Below are positions 46,053 to 56,755 of a stretch of 64,000 bases of DNA, piece by piece. Source of the stretch: Sabellastarte sp. h YS-2021. Its lineage: Eukaryota; Annelida; Polychaeta; Sabellida; Sabellidae. The notes below the pieces were generated by a model. That model worked only from the letters and a program-made list of their open reading frames with translations. It searched no databases and was not told the origin of the DNA. Made by a program: the position numbers and the translations under genes. The DNA is taken from positions 11,473,962 to 11,537,961 of the forward strand of contig OZ024933.1 of assembly GCA_964017235.1 (NCBI GenBank), read 5' to 3'. How positions within the stretch are numbered: position 1 is the first letter of the stretch; each line of letters begins with the position of its first letter.

Positions 46053-47237
46053 CTAATTGTTGTTGTTACTATTTTGTCTGTTTGATCCTTTGGTTTTACT
46101 GTTACATCTCACCTCTGGGTGGCCTGCTGACTTCCCTTGCCTGTGGCAGAAGCCACAAAAGTGTAGATATTGCCCATGGTGGCTCTCATGAGTGCATTTA
46201 CCGTCATTGAAGTATTTACATACCCTCATCGATTGCTGTGGTTGAGATGCTTGGGAACTGGCCATCGCGATTTGGGATGAACTGAGCCTGTTAATGGCCC
46301 ACTGAGTGGTATCGCCCCACCCCAAGTGGCCCTCCTCGACACTGTGCATGGACGAGGCCCAGGCACTTCTGACAGCCCCCCATGGCAGGGAGGTGGCGTC
46401 CTTCATCGACTGGATAACTTGCAACAATGCTTGTTTGGCCAGATTTGGATCTGAGATGTGATATACGTTAGTGAGCTGTCCTGTCACCCACTGTGCCATG
46501 GTCAGTTCATCATACAAGATGCGTTTCTTACCTGAGTTGCCATTGTACCCTTCATTTGGCCATCTAAGGTGTGGTGGGGTGTTAATGGTTTCCACAGAGT
46601 TATATCTACCAGATCTTTTAATGTTCTTACCTTGGAATGAGTCCAATCTGGCTTGTGACTCATAAGAGGCGAGCACGTCGTTCACTGCGTCAGCCACACT
46701 CGGGATCCGACGCAATGTGTCAACCGTTGGTAGGACAGCATTTCGCCTCTCATTCTGTGAGTGTGCAAAACGAATGCGACTGACGGGTGCCGAGTCAGTT
46801 TGCTGGTGCTGTAACCCCTGAGCATCTACGCTTGCCAGAAAAGACGGGGCCTGAGTAGCCTGGCTGCCGACATGGTTTGCTCGCCTGGGAGATAACTGTT
46901 GTTCTACCGTCAGTTCGTGAGAATTGGACCTCTGGTTAACTGGCGTTGATGTAAATGACCTCTGCTCCACCCTTTCAAGGCGTTGGGCCAGTGTCTTATT
47001 GGATTCATGCAATTTCTGGAGCATGTCAAATATAGCGTCGTTTGTTGACGCATTCGAGGAAGGGCCAGGCATTTGTGATGTTGACGGCTGTGTACTCACG
47101 TTTGCAAGCGGTTGCAGATATGAACCTTCCAAGTCTACTGTCTTGGCCTTCCTCGAATTTCTAGGAGAGGTTCGAGCCCTTGCAGATGCTGTAACCTTCT
47201 TTCTCTTAACAGCTGGTGGTTTCTTAGCACTTGGCAT
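46053..47237 (-). CDS. Gag-like protein of element 2
   Basis: 394 codons open. The N-terminus is very basic (MPSAKKPPAVKRKKVTASAR). A coiled-coil-like run (MLQKLHESNKTLAQRLERVE) and a Ser/Gln-rich linker follow. A folded middle contains LYDELTMAQWVTGQL, comparable to DDLTITQWVSGF in element 3. The C-terminus has a Cys/His cluster: CKYFNDGKC, HESHHG, HFCGFC and a final C in VRCNSK. This is consistent with an RNA-binding, particle-forming Gag, by family analogy. It ends with an Asn-rich tail from an AAC/AAT repeat. No break seen. Confidence 0.8.
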   Translation of the reverse strand: MPSAKKPPAVKRKKVTASARARTSPRNSRKAKTVDLEGSYLQPLANVSTQPSTSQMPGPSSNASTNDAIFDMLQKLHESNKTLAQRLERVEQRSFTSTPVNQRSNSHELTVEQQLSPRRANHVGSQATQAPSFLASVDAQGLQHQQTDSAPVSRIRFAHSQNERRNAVLPTVDTLRRIPSVADAVNDVLASYESQARLDSFQGKNIKRSGRYNSVETINTPPHLRWPNEGYNGNSGKKRILYDELTMAQWVTGQLTNVYHISDPNLAKQALLQVIQSMKDATSLPWGAVRSAWASSMHSVEEGHLGWGDTTQWAINRLSSSQIAMASSQASQPQQSMRVCKYFNDGKCTHESHHGQYLHFCGFCHRQGKSAGHPEVRCNSKTKGSNRQNSNNNN

Positions 47238-47240
47238 GTT

Positions 47241-48140
47241 GACGGTTAATCACTATCAATGTTAAAATCTATTACACTTCATAAAATCACTTATGTTACA
47301 TATGCCAGAAAATATTTTTCTTGTCTGAATCCAATGGCGCCCAAAATCAAAGTGACCCAACATTTGAAAAGGGGGGCAGTGGTCCATGACCAGGTCTGTG
47401 ATTGGTTAGCTAGAGGTCGTAAGTCAAGTGTGACCACTGCAAATGCCTAAATAATTAAGGTACCTCTAACAAACTGCCAGGGCAGGCCCCTTACTTGGCC
47501 GTGCCCCCAAACTTTTTACTGCTACTTCTAATACTGCTTCTTGTTATTGAATTTTGATTGCATGTGCTGTTTCTGTTATATTAAGTATTGGAATGCCAAA
47601 GACCCACAGCCATTTCAACTTTTGGAATGTAAGATTAAGCAGTGGTCACATGACCTAGGTTCTATACAAATTTGCAGATTTTACTCATCTTTTTACTTTC
47701 CTACTTGATTTCCTTATTAGGTATGTCATGTGACCTAAATTCTATGGAATCGGTTTCCTGTGAACCATGGTCTGTATTGTATCAAAATAAACACTACATA
47801 TTTTAATGATCATGTAACTTCACTGGAATGCTGTATTGAAACCAATACGGACAATACGGAAAATTTGAGATAGGTTGAAAGACAGTAATGCACAAAAAAT
47901 TCCTAAAAATAACACACACACATACACTGATCAGAGTATGCATGTTTGTATGGTACAACACCAGTTCTTTCATGTACACACATAGTAATATTTATCTACT
48001 TTTTGCTATGTATCTTGATTTATATAACTCACACATGTTCTTTTGAGCCTTTTTAAATATCAACATAACTGAAACAATACCATTAATTGTGCAATTAACA
48101 ATAATTTCCAAAATCAATGAATTAAGCTGTTTTCCTTCCC
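47241..48140. other. 5' flank of element 2 and AT-rich spacer
   Basis: The first ~250 bp may be the element's untranslated leader; its boundary could not be fixed. The rest contains CATGTGACCTA-type words repeated at about 47646 and 47728 and no gene. Confidence 0.4.
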
Positions 48141-48142
48141 AA

Positions 48143-48298
48143 TACAGATTATGACGGGTAGATTTTATGGGCAGAGGGAAACAGTACACACAGTTAGTGA
48201 AGGTTCTATACTGTAAACTGCTGACCATCAGTAAGAAACTACCAATTTTCTCACATGAGGTCCGAGTTCAGAGAGTGGTATGCGAGTGTGTTACCCAC
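48143..48298 (-). mobile_element. Degenerate family A SINE fragment
   Basis: ATTATGACGGGTAGAT, GGGCAGAGGGAAACAGTACA, TGTAAACTGCTGACC and AGAGTGGTATGCGAGTGTGT are diverged versions of the family A body and head. No target duplication visible. Confidence 0.65.
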
Positions 48299-48591
48299 GA
48301 TAAGTCTAAATTAACAGTCATAAATTAAGTGATTTCTCAGTTTCATGATACACATTTAGGAAATTTTAATGTTTCTTAGAAGTTTAAATTATTTTAATAT
48401 CCATCAACAGCCTTAATTTTGCCTATATACACTTGCATATCTGTACCATGGATAGCAACTTCCGGTTTTTCACTAATATCTCGGAAACTGTTATAACATA
48501 CGAATATGTGTGAAATGTGTTTAGAAGATCTTTTTAAAGGGCTTCTTCTCCTGCTCCTTGCACCAAAATGGCTGAAAGATCACAAGCTTGT

Positions 48592-48682
48592 TTATTTATT
48601 TCTTTATTTGGGTTTTTGCTGTTTGAACCTCAGACCTCAAAGGTGGGAGGCGAGTGTGTTCCCACTGGGTCACTGTGGTCCC
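48592..48682 (-). mobile_element. Family A SINE with large internal deletion
   Basis: The tail (TTTATTTATTTCTTTATTTG) joins directly to the head region (CCTCAAAGGTGGGAGGCGAG and a GTCACTGTGGTCCC end). About 140 bp of body are missing, similar in kind to the copy at 2110-2245. Confidence 0.75.
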
Positions 48683-49527
48683 TAAATAGCAAGTTAAACC
48701 TTTATGTTCTCTTACATTCAATTGGACATGTATGTTTTTAAATATATGCCTCTTTTTTGCATTTTGTCTTCAAATTAGCTTAATTTTAATCATAAATCGT
48801 TAAAATGTCATTAGACATATAAAGGAAAATATATATCACCGATGGATTTTTACAATATAATACTTTTGCTCTGTACTCTACTAATAATGTCTTCTTCATT
48901 TGTGATATATATATATTTTTTCACTATATATGACATTCAGGAAGTTTTCCTACAGATTTGTTTTTATTGGTGATGGGACTGCACTTTTGTTTATTCAAAA
49001 TGAATCCGGTGCAATTAATATGCAGAAAAACAGTATTTACTGTAACTTTGGACAATTTGGCCTGAAGGGGGAACTATTCAGAAAAAAGAAAATGAAGGAA
49101 CATATAATTTACCAATGAATCTTCGGTTTCCAAAAACACAAAGCAGATTTTTTGCCCTTAGTGCGATAAAATGCAGTTTTGTTTGTATATCTATATTTCC
49201 GAAATCCAAGGCTATAATTTTTAAGACTCTTCATTGGTGGTTATATATAGTTTATATAAATACTGTGGCAGCTATACTGGTGACAAAAGTTCTTACGTCT
49301 TTGTGGCAAGAGGTCTCAGAGAGGATATTCAGTTTAGTTAATGTTTAAGCTTGTAGAACTATTTGTGGGATATCTGTTGTTTGTTTGTAACAGAACAGAA
49401 GGGCAATAGTTGGCAGGTTTGTGTTGTTACAAAATGTGTACATAGAAAGGATATACTAATTCTGGACGATTGGTAAGACTTTTGCACCAGTGATTTGTAA
49501 ATAAATATATATTAAGTTATAGTACTG

Positions 49528-49996
49528 GGCGGATTTCATGAAAGGTGTCAGACTTAGACCAGTCTCAGGCTGAGCCACTAACTCAAATCTGAGCCTTTTG
49601 GATAAGCTAAATCTTTGTCTCAAACGGTTATCACAGAAGGGGCCTCATTTGAGACCAAACTTATGAAATAAACACAGTGGTTTTCTGTGTCATGTGACCC
49701 TTTTTTGTAGTCAAAATATTCTATTGATAACATATATGCTCCTTGTTTGGCACATAATATCTCTGGTCTAATGCTATTATGAAATGGAAAACCTTGTAAA
49801 CATGTTAAAACACCCAAAGTCTACTTCAATAGGTTGTTTTATATGCATGTGCCTTATTTTCAGCGATTCCAAAACTTGAATTAGAGTATTATGGCAGCCA
49901 AGCAACATGCCAAAGAAAAGTGTTCCAAAAAATTTTACACAGAAATCTCAAGTTTGAGCCTGAAATCCAGGCTAAGGCCTTTCATGAAATTCGCCA
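49528..49996 (-). mobile_element. 469-bp CWG-target MITE
   Basis: Left GGCGGATTTCATGAAAGG and the right inverse (CCTTTCATGAAATTCGCC) are the terminal repeats. The flanks are CTG (49525-49527) and CAG (49997-49999). The related uninterrupted sites read AGTACAGGTTTGG at 1616 and AGTACTGGTTTGG at 51274, showing one CWG where the element now sits. Confidence 0.8.
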
Positions 49997-50442
49997 CAGG
50001 TTTGGCACTGAGCAATTTTCAGAGAATTCAAGTTATTAATGCAAATTGTTTTTACTTAAGCTTCTCTTACACCACATTATACTGTATCTATACCTAAATG
50101 TGCTGCGAATATTGTTGAAAAATACCAGGATAGCCGGGTAGTGAGGTATGTTATGACCTATTTTTTGTGTGTTGGTGAAGAAGTGATGGTATCAGGCCAT
50201 AACACACACTTTCGTGTAATAAATGGTCATCCTTGAGCCTCTATCTTCCAGTTGGGGGAATGTCAGTTACTGGTGAGTTGGGGCTGTACCTGTGCAGTCG
50301 GATTGGTTAAATAACGCTTTGAGTCCTGTAGTATATGGAGATATTGCGTTGAGTATAAATACACAATACAATACAATACTCCACTACACAATAGTTTCAC
50401 CTGTAAATTTATGTCAAAACAGGTGAAAAACTGAACCAACAG

Positions 50443-50801
50443 GGGTCCGGTTTTACGAAGCCTCCTTAAGGTAAAGGGGATCTTAAATTTAAGTATTTCC
50501 TTGAATTTCTCTCAGTTTCACAAACCCTCCATCCTCGAAGGAGACATTGAAAACTCCCTCAAATTTTAAGGACTCTAAGGACTTACCTTAAATTTAAGGA
50601 AGTGTCCTTCAGGGAATGTTTAATACATGTAGGTTTAATGAACATTTGCTCCCTCCTTAAGTTTCAAGGGAGCCCTTTGAGAAGGAGAGTTAAAGGAGAC
50701 TTTGTGGAACGGAATTTTAAGTTGGACTTCCTAAAAGAAAAAGAAATACCTTCCTTTATTAAAGGAGGTCCTTTCCAAACGAGACTTCATAATACCGACC
50801 T
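50443..50801. mobile_element. 359-bp CWG-target MITE variant
   Basis: Starts GGGTCCGGTTTTACGAAG and ends CTTCATAATACCGACCT, imperfect inverse repeats. CAG flanks both sides (50440-50442 and 50802-50804). The interior consists of short inverted words built on CTCCTTAA and TTAAGGA. Divergent in body from the 544-bp subfamily but with the same kind of ends. Confidence 0.75.
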
Positions 50802-51962
50802 CAGCTTTCGGATGAATAATTAGCTGTAAAATGAATAAAAAAATTTAAAAAACACGGCACAAATTAAATGACAGATTCGGTTGAACATACGGAAAAGTTG
50901 CAGTATCAATCGGCCACAATACTATGATAAACCAGAGTGAGTTTGTTATATCCTTGTTCATGATTTTGCAAGCCTTATCTTCCTCATTCCAAATGTTATT
51001 TATTGATGGTAATATTTTGTTAAATAAGGACTATGTCATTGTTACTGGCGTCAAATCTCTTGTGTATTTTATTTCAGAAGGTCTAATTGGTTTAAATCGA
51101 TATTTAACTTTAGTGGGCTGTTTATGGAATATATCTGTTGTTTGGGTGTAATAGGATAGAAAAGGAATCGCTTACAGGTTTGTGTTGTTATAAAATGTGT
51201 ATCTTGAGGATGTATTGAAGATATTCTGTGTGGATTGGTGAATCTTTTTTCTAGTGAGTTGTATTAAATTATAGTACTGGTTTGGTAGTTTGTATTTCTA
51301 ACAGATTGCAAGTTATTAGCAGATATTTTTTTAGATCAGATCTTTTTACTTACTGATGGACAAATGGCTTTTAGTCATTCATTTTATATCCAGGGAGAAC
51401 TCTATATAGTTGGTAAACAGTTTTGCGAAAAATTGTTATTTATGCTTTTGCATGAAATGATAGTTGATATAGTTTCTTATTTCTACAGAAATAATTTAAC
51501 GATGTTTTTCGCATATCGTGATAGTAGGATATTACTTGCAATTTATCAAAGCAGTATCATTTCCATGATTATTTGTTACTTAGAAATCTTTTGTATGTTG
51601 GTCAATCGGGTTGTATATTTGCATATTTGTTTGTCTGTTAGCGTGTTCTAAGTCACACTTTTGGAGCTAGGATTCGCATTTTGTTTTTCAAATGACATAG
51701 TCTTTGGTCAGAATAGAGGCACCATCAAATTTCCACAAAATGAAAGGCATTGTAAATATGGCTATAACTATTTTAGCTACATAGCGTCTGCATTCACAAA
51801 TATGTGTAGAGATTTCAAAGTCTGTAACTCAGACGAGTGGACTTTCTGTTTTTGTTTGTTGGCTGGATTACACAGGTACCACTGGCTGGATCTTCCTGAA
51901 AAAAAAAATCAGAATATTTGTCTTGGTCCAATCTATGTCCTATTAACAGATTGGAACGTTTG

Positions 51963-52090
51963 ATTTATAGAATATCATTACACAAGCAAGATCATTTTAT
52001 AACAAGACCACCCGGAGAGCAAAGCTTTGGTCAAGTCACGCAGTAATTAGTTATATGGGAAGATGCAGGTTTTTCTTTGTATCCAGACAG
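51963..52090 (-). other. Locally inverted segment within copy 2
   Basis: The reverse complement matches 3596-3724 at high similarity (for example ATCATTACACAAGCAAGATC here, GATCTTGCTTGTGTAATGAT there). Flanking sequence on both sides is collinear with copy 1, so only this segment flipped in one lineage. Confidence 0.8.
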
Positions 52091-53325
52091 TGAATAGTCT
52101 TTCCTCAAGTAATTTTGTCTTAGGTATTATATGAGGACTGAATGACTTTTTGGCCAGAATGTGGGGCTGACAAAATTTGTATTTCATCCCTCAGTAATTT
52201 CCCCACCCATCATGAGTCCATGTATGTCAGATTTGGTGGAATAAGAAATGTAAAGACTTGGAGTGAGTTTATCTATGAACAAACAACACTTCAAGCCAGG
52301 TCATCGCAGATGTAAACACTAGTATGCTAATGTATAGGGGGTATCGTCTGGGATGTATGCATTAATTTAAATTTCTGAAAAAAAATCTGAATTACTGGCA
52401 TTTACAAGTTTATTTAGTTCTGGTAACAATGTGGGTTTTGTTGTTGGACAATCTTGATATAAAGTTGCAATGCAGGCATGTTGTTTAAAATGATATTTTA
52501 CATTTGAATGCGTTTGTCAAATGCGTTAGGGGCCATTTTTTCCTATTATGAAAGTTGAGAGTTACTCTTGAGTTGTTGTTGTATCTCCAGTGGATTAGAG
52601 TTTAACAAATGTCTCCTGTACATTATATCCGCCATGAGATGGCAATATTTTTACTGATGTATCATTTGAATTAGCCTGCAACAAGTCTCTATGTCTTCTG
52701 CATGTCTAATGTGAACTCTTCTGTGCTGTTAATTTATATGCAAGTAGTAATGATGGAGTGTATGAAAAATATAGCAGAAAAAAAGAGAATTATGTGCTTA
52801 AAACTTATTGAGAAAATTGATCTGCATTTTAAGATAAGTTAATGATGAAGTTGACAGTCACCTAATATAAAAAAAATAGTTCCTCTCAGAGATATAGTCT
52901 GTTTGAAGAGGATGTGTTTACTCTTTTTTACAGTGTAGAAATAAGTTAATATGAAGTAATTTATGCCAAATTATTTTGTTTGCTAACTGCAAAACAACCA
53001 TGCTTTGTAATTATCACTGTTTGTTTTATGTGATAAAGTATAGGAATTGAAACTTGACAAAAATGTGCTATGTATGTATTTGCATGTGGGTCTATCAGAT
53101 GCTTGTATCTTGTAACTTTTTAATAAAATAGATCTATAGGGGTGAGTGATCATAATAAACTTACAATTCACGTATAAATTTTAGCATATCGAACCTTAAC
53201 ATGTTATAATGCACACACATCTACTGCTCATGTACATACATTTGCATATAATTATTTGATTGCCAAAACGTAATGCTAAACATCTCTCTTACTTTTAGGC
53301 TAAAGATTGCTTTTAGCGAATTGTG

Positions 53326-53562
53326 CATTTATTTATTTATTTGGGGTTTTAGTTCGCTTTCAACACTGTACTGGTCATATCATGATGGGTAGTTGAAAGG
53401 ACAGAGGAAACCAGTACATACAGTTCGCTAGGGTTGTGTACTGTAAACTGCCGAACAACAGCAAGCAATTACCAGCTTTCCCACTTAAGGCTGTCGCGGG
53501 GATCGAACCCTGGCCTCAGAGGTGGGAGGCGAGAGTGTTACCACTCTGCCACTGTGGCCCAA
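53326..53562 (-). mobile_element. tRNA-derived SINE, family A, full length
   Basis: Complete head (on minus GGGCCACAGTGGCAGAGTGG), B-box GGTTCGATCCCCG and tail CCCCAAATAAATAAAT. Target duplication AGCGAATTGTG / AGCAAATTGTG (53315-53325 and 53563-53573). Absent from the paralogous locus near 4.1-4.3 kb. Confidence 0.9.
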
Positions 53563-53984
53563 AGCAAATTGTGGAAGTAGTATTTACAGATTAGTCAATA
53601 GGGTATTTCTATAGCAACCATAAGTAACAGAGATCACTTATTCCATTGTCTGAGTTTACTGTTGCCACACATTAGATACTTCAACCTGATTACTGTATCT
53701 TTGTGTTAATACATAAGCTTTTTTTCCACTTGGAATAAATCATTAACAATGCAATTCATTTCAAATCCTAACTTTCTTATTTGTCAGCCAGCTTAGATTA
53801 TCTGTACCTATATCTTTAACACAAACAGACAAGGGGTACCAAAATACATCTTTAATAACTTAAATATGCCAATACAGTTAGCCAACAATAACATGTAGTC
53901 GGTTGGAGCCCCAAACAGGCTATCATGACAGAATAAAATAAGATAATGTTATTCTATCTAGATCTATACTGAGGCAGTTGCAGA

Positions 53985-54157
53985 TTCAACAAGATTAAGG
54001 TTCACGATTAAGCCAGTCGTTAGGAGTCGCGAATAATATCAAACATGTTTGATATTGCTCATGACAGCTAACGACTACACAAGACGGTCTGCGACTTACC
54101 CAAGATTCACTCACGACTCCCCATTTTCCTTAATCGTGGACCTTAATCGCTTGATGG
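53985..54157. mobile_element. Small foldback element with a perfect 22-bp palindrome
   Basis: AAGATTAAGGTTCACGATTA near the left end pairs with TTAATCGTGGACCTTAATCG near the right end. AGTCGTTAG and CTAACGACT pair further in. A perfect 22-bp palindrome centred on CATG lies at 54035-54056. No coding content. Confidence 0.6.
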
Positions 54158-54269
54158 AACGAGGGCATTACCAAATCAGGCCCCATGATATCCGAATTCA
54201 AATTGGTGTACCCTAAAATATAAGTGTGCTCACAAAGACAGTATGAAAAATGAGAAAAAAACACAAAAA

Positions 54270-54474
54270 TAATGTGTTAGTGAACACAAACAAAATCTTT
54301 GACCTAACATGTAATCTAATAAAAAATTAACCGCATTTAATCTCCATCAAAGCAATCACATTATATATTGTTATCTGTACTTTTGCTAATTATCACTTAA
54401 GATGTAAACTAACATAAATAAGAGTATAAACAAGTGTCTAAATTACATAGCTTAAAGAGCTCAATTACAGCATC
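54270..54474 (+). repeat. Sequence paralogous to 11.64-11.76 kb
   Basis: Shared words include GTCTAA followed by TTACA, AGCTTAAAG and TTACAGCATC versus GTACAGCATC. In this locus the MITE at 54478 interrupts; the continuation is at 56116-56165. Confidence 0.6.
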
Positions 54475-54727
54475 CAGGGGCAGGTTTCATAAAAGGTCTT
54501 GGCCTGGTCTGAAGCTCAAACTTGAGAAATTTGTCTCAAATTCTTGAATGATTTTACTTGAGCCTATGGGCACAGACTATATGAATTTCACAAAAGGTCT
54601 CAGTCTCAACTTTGTCTGATTACTGGCTCAAATGCTGAGACTGGTAGGTAGTGGGCTTAAGTTTTGTAAACAGAGGCTCAAAAATGGCCATCATAATTCT
54701 TTTCCACTTCAAAATTTTAAACGTCAG

Positions 54728-55818
54728 GGGTCGATTTCACAAAAGGACTTAGCCCAGACTTAGACTTAAATTGAAGACTTTTGTCTTAAAATGAGGCTAA
54801 GTCTGTGGTCTCAGACTTGAAGGATTTCACAAAGCTGCTAAGTCTAGGCTTTGGCTAAGTCTACCCAAGAGTGGGCTTAGCTTTTATAAACAAAGGCTTA
54901 AAAATGGCCGCCGTATATTTTTCTCACTTCATAATTTGAAATGCTTCAAAATAAAGAATAAATGTATAGAACACCTCCCTAAATTAATCTTTGGACATGT
55001 CTGTATGATTAAAATGTTTCTCATTTAAAAATACAGGGGTCGATTTCACAAAAGGACTTAGCCCAGACTTAGACTTAAATTGAAGACTTTTGTCTTAAAA
55101 AGAGGCTAAGTCTGTGATCTTAGACTTGGATAATTTCACCAAGCTGCTAAGTCTAGGCTTTAGCTAAGTCTACCCAAGAGTGGGCTTAACTTTTGTAAAC
55201 AAAGGCTTAAGTATGGCTGCCATATATTTTTCTCACTTCAAAATTTGAAATGCTTTAAAATAAAGAATAAATATATAGAACACCTCCCTAAGTTATTCTT
55301 TGGACATGTCTGTGTGATTATAAGGTTTCCCATTTAAAAATACAGCATGTTTTCAAAGATAAAATGAGGTAAACAAGGTATATATGTTACCACTAAAATA
55401 TTTTAAGTAGAAATAAAGGGTCACATGACATAGAAAACCACTGTGGTTATATGACAAGCTTGGGCTTTGCTAAGTCACCCTTTGTGAAATCTATTTAAAT
55501 CCAGGACTTGGCAAAGACAAAAGACTCAGATTTAAGTGCCTGACTTAGCCCAAGTCTGAGACCCTTTGTGAAACCAGCCCCTGCATTTTTTCAAAGATAA
55601 AATGAGCTAAACAAGGGATACATGTTACTGCTAAAATATTTTGAGTAGAAATAAAGGGTCACATGACATAGAAAACCACTGTGGGTATATGACAAGCTTG
55701 GTCTTCACTAAGTCACCCTTTGTGAAATCTAATTAAGTCCAGGACTTGGCAAAGACAAAAGACTCAGATTTAAGTCCCTGACTTAGCCTAAGTTTGAGAT
55801 CCTTTGTGAAACCGGCCC
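54728..55818. mobile_element. Middle MITE of the nest
   Basis: Starts GGGTCGATTTCACAAAAGGA and ends CCTTTGTGAAACCGGCCC. Flanks CAG (54725-54727) and CTG (55819-55821). Own sequence is 54728-55036 plus 55584-55818, 544 bp. Inserted at offset 250 of the outer copy. Confidence 0.87.
55037..55580. mobile_element. Innermost MITE, uninterrupted, 544 bp
   Basis: Starts GGGTCGATTTCACAAAAGGA and ends CCTTTGTGAAACCAGCCC. Flanks CAG (55034-55036) and CTG (55581-55583). Inserted at offset 309 of the middle copy. It serves as the reference for the family: terminal repeat, GGCTAAGTC/GACTTAGCC palindromic words, an AATGGCCGCC/ATGGCTGCCAT-type word, and a shared interior with GGGTCACATGACATAGAAAA and CCACTGTGGTTATATGA. 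Confidence 0.9.
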
Positions 55819-56118
55819 CTGAAAATAAGGTACAAATGTATGAAACAGATTCCTGACGTAGTCTTTGGGTGTTTCTTCATGTTAAACAGGTTTTCCATTG
55901 CAAAATAGCATTTGACCAGAGATATTGTGTATCAAACAGGGATCATATATGATGGTAGAATATATTCACTATAGAATATTTTGACAATGAAAAAGGGTCA
56001 AATGACACACAAAACCACTGTGGTTATTTGATAAGCTTGGTCTCAACTGAGATCCCTTCTGTGGAAACTGTTTGAGACAAAGACTTAGCTGAGAGACTTT
56101 TCATGAAATCCACCCCAG

Positions 56119-56755
56119 ATGATTTTGATATTTGACAAATAATATCACACTTTTCCGACTGTTGACTTTGTTAAATATACAAAACATGATTATAAGGAAG
56201 TATTCACTATCATTTGCATATCATGGAAACCGGGCTAAGGATTGCTAACCTGATACAGCCTTACCCAATGCATTGTGCATAGATAAAACACTCCAGAGGC
56301 TGTCATCCGATGAAAATTAAGCACAATGAAAGTATTCTTATTGCATTCTTATTGTCTGCTTTTATTGTTTTTAACTGGGGGGATTTGAAGGGGCAAAGTA
56401 TTAAGCTGGCAAAAGTGCCGAGTGCTCATTTGACAATGGGTCAATTTGTCTAGCTTTCGGTTTAATGCCATACATCTCATATATTATTAGATTTTCAAAG
56501 GTTGGTACATGAAAATGTATTGTTCATGTCAAGTCAGTTGAATCTTTTAGTGGATTCACATTTGATCTTGGCCCCCTTCTTAGAGCCCTGTTATGGTACT
56601 TGATACTTATAATGCCTAATTGTCCTTAATAATGTATATTACTTTTTTGTGATGTGAAAATTGGCTTGTATTAAACCATGGATGTTTCAGAGGGGTCACA
56701 TTTGACCTTGGATCAAACTTTCTAGGCCTAATGTGGACCTTCATGCTTCATGTTG
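56119..56755. other. Non-coding stretch
   Basis: The first ~50 bp continue the paralogy to 11.76-11.80 kb. The remainder is unremarkable. Confidence 0.4.

Larger units (their letters stand above)
42441..47240 (-). mobile_element. DIRS/Ngaro-like retrotransposon, element 2, nearly intact coding
   Basis: Minus-strand order: gag (47237-46053), a long pre-RT region (about 45995-44850), RT and RNase H (about 44844-43451) and a tyrosine recombinase (about 43455-42441). There is no space for the methyltransferase domain found in DIRS-1 proper, so a Ngaro-like layout is favoured. Lesions seen are few: one in-frame TAG, a single-base indel near 44595 and a frame change near 45800. The split or inverted termini expected for this order could not be located by eye. 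Confidence 0.85.
48930..53940 (+). repeat. Segmental duplication, copy 2, expanded by insertions
   Basis: Partner of 960-4390. This copy carries two MITEs (49528-49996 and 50443-50801), a SINE (53326-53562), an inverted ~128-bp segment (51963-52090), and an internal repeat in which 49310-49525 and 51115-51290 both match 1430-1620. No open frame longer than about 100 codons and none conserved with copy 1. Confidence 0.7.
54478..56115. mobile_element. Outer MITE of a three-level nest
   Basis: Ends GGGCAGGTTTCATAAAAGG and the inverse of CTTTTCATGAAATCCACCC. CAG flanks both ends (54475-54477 and 56116-56118). Excluding the nested insertion and one copy of its 3-bp duplication, its own sequence is 54478-54727 plus 55822-56115, 544 bp. 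The arms contain GTCTCAGTCTCAA and similar short inverted words. The most diverged and oldest of the three. Confidence 0.85.

Noticed and set aside
50602-50823. 73-codon frame with KEKEIPSFIKGG as a small gene
   Set aside because: It lies within the 359-bp CWG-target MITE variant and is composed of its CTCCTTAA inverted words.
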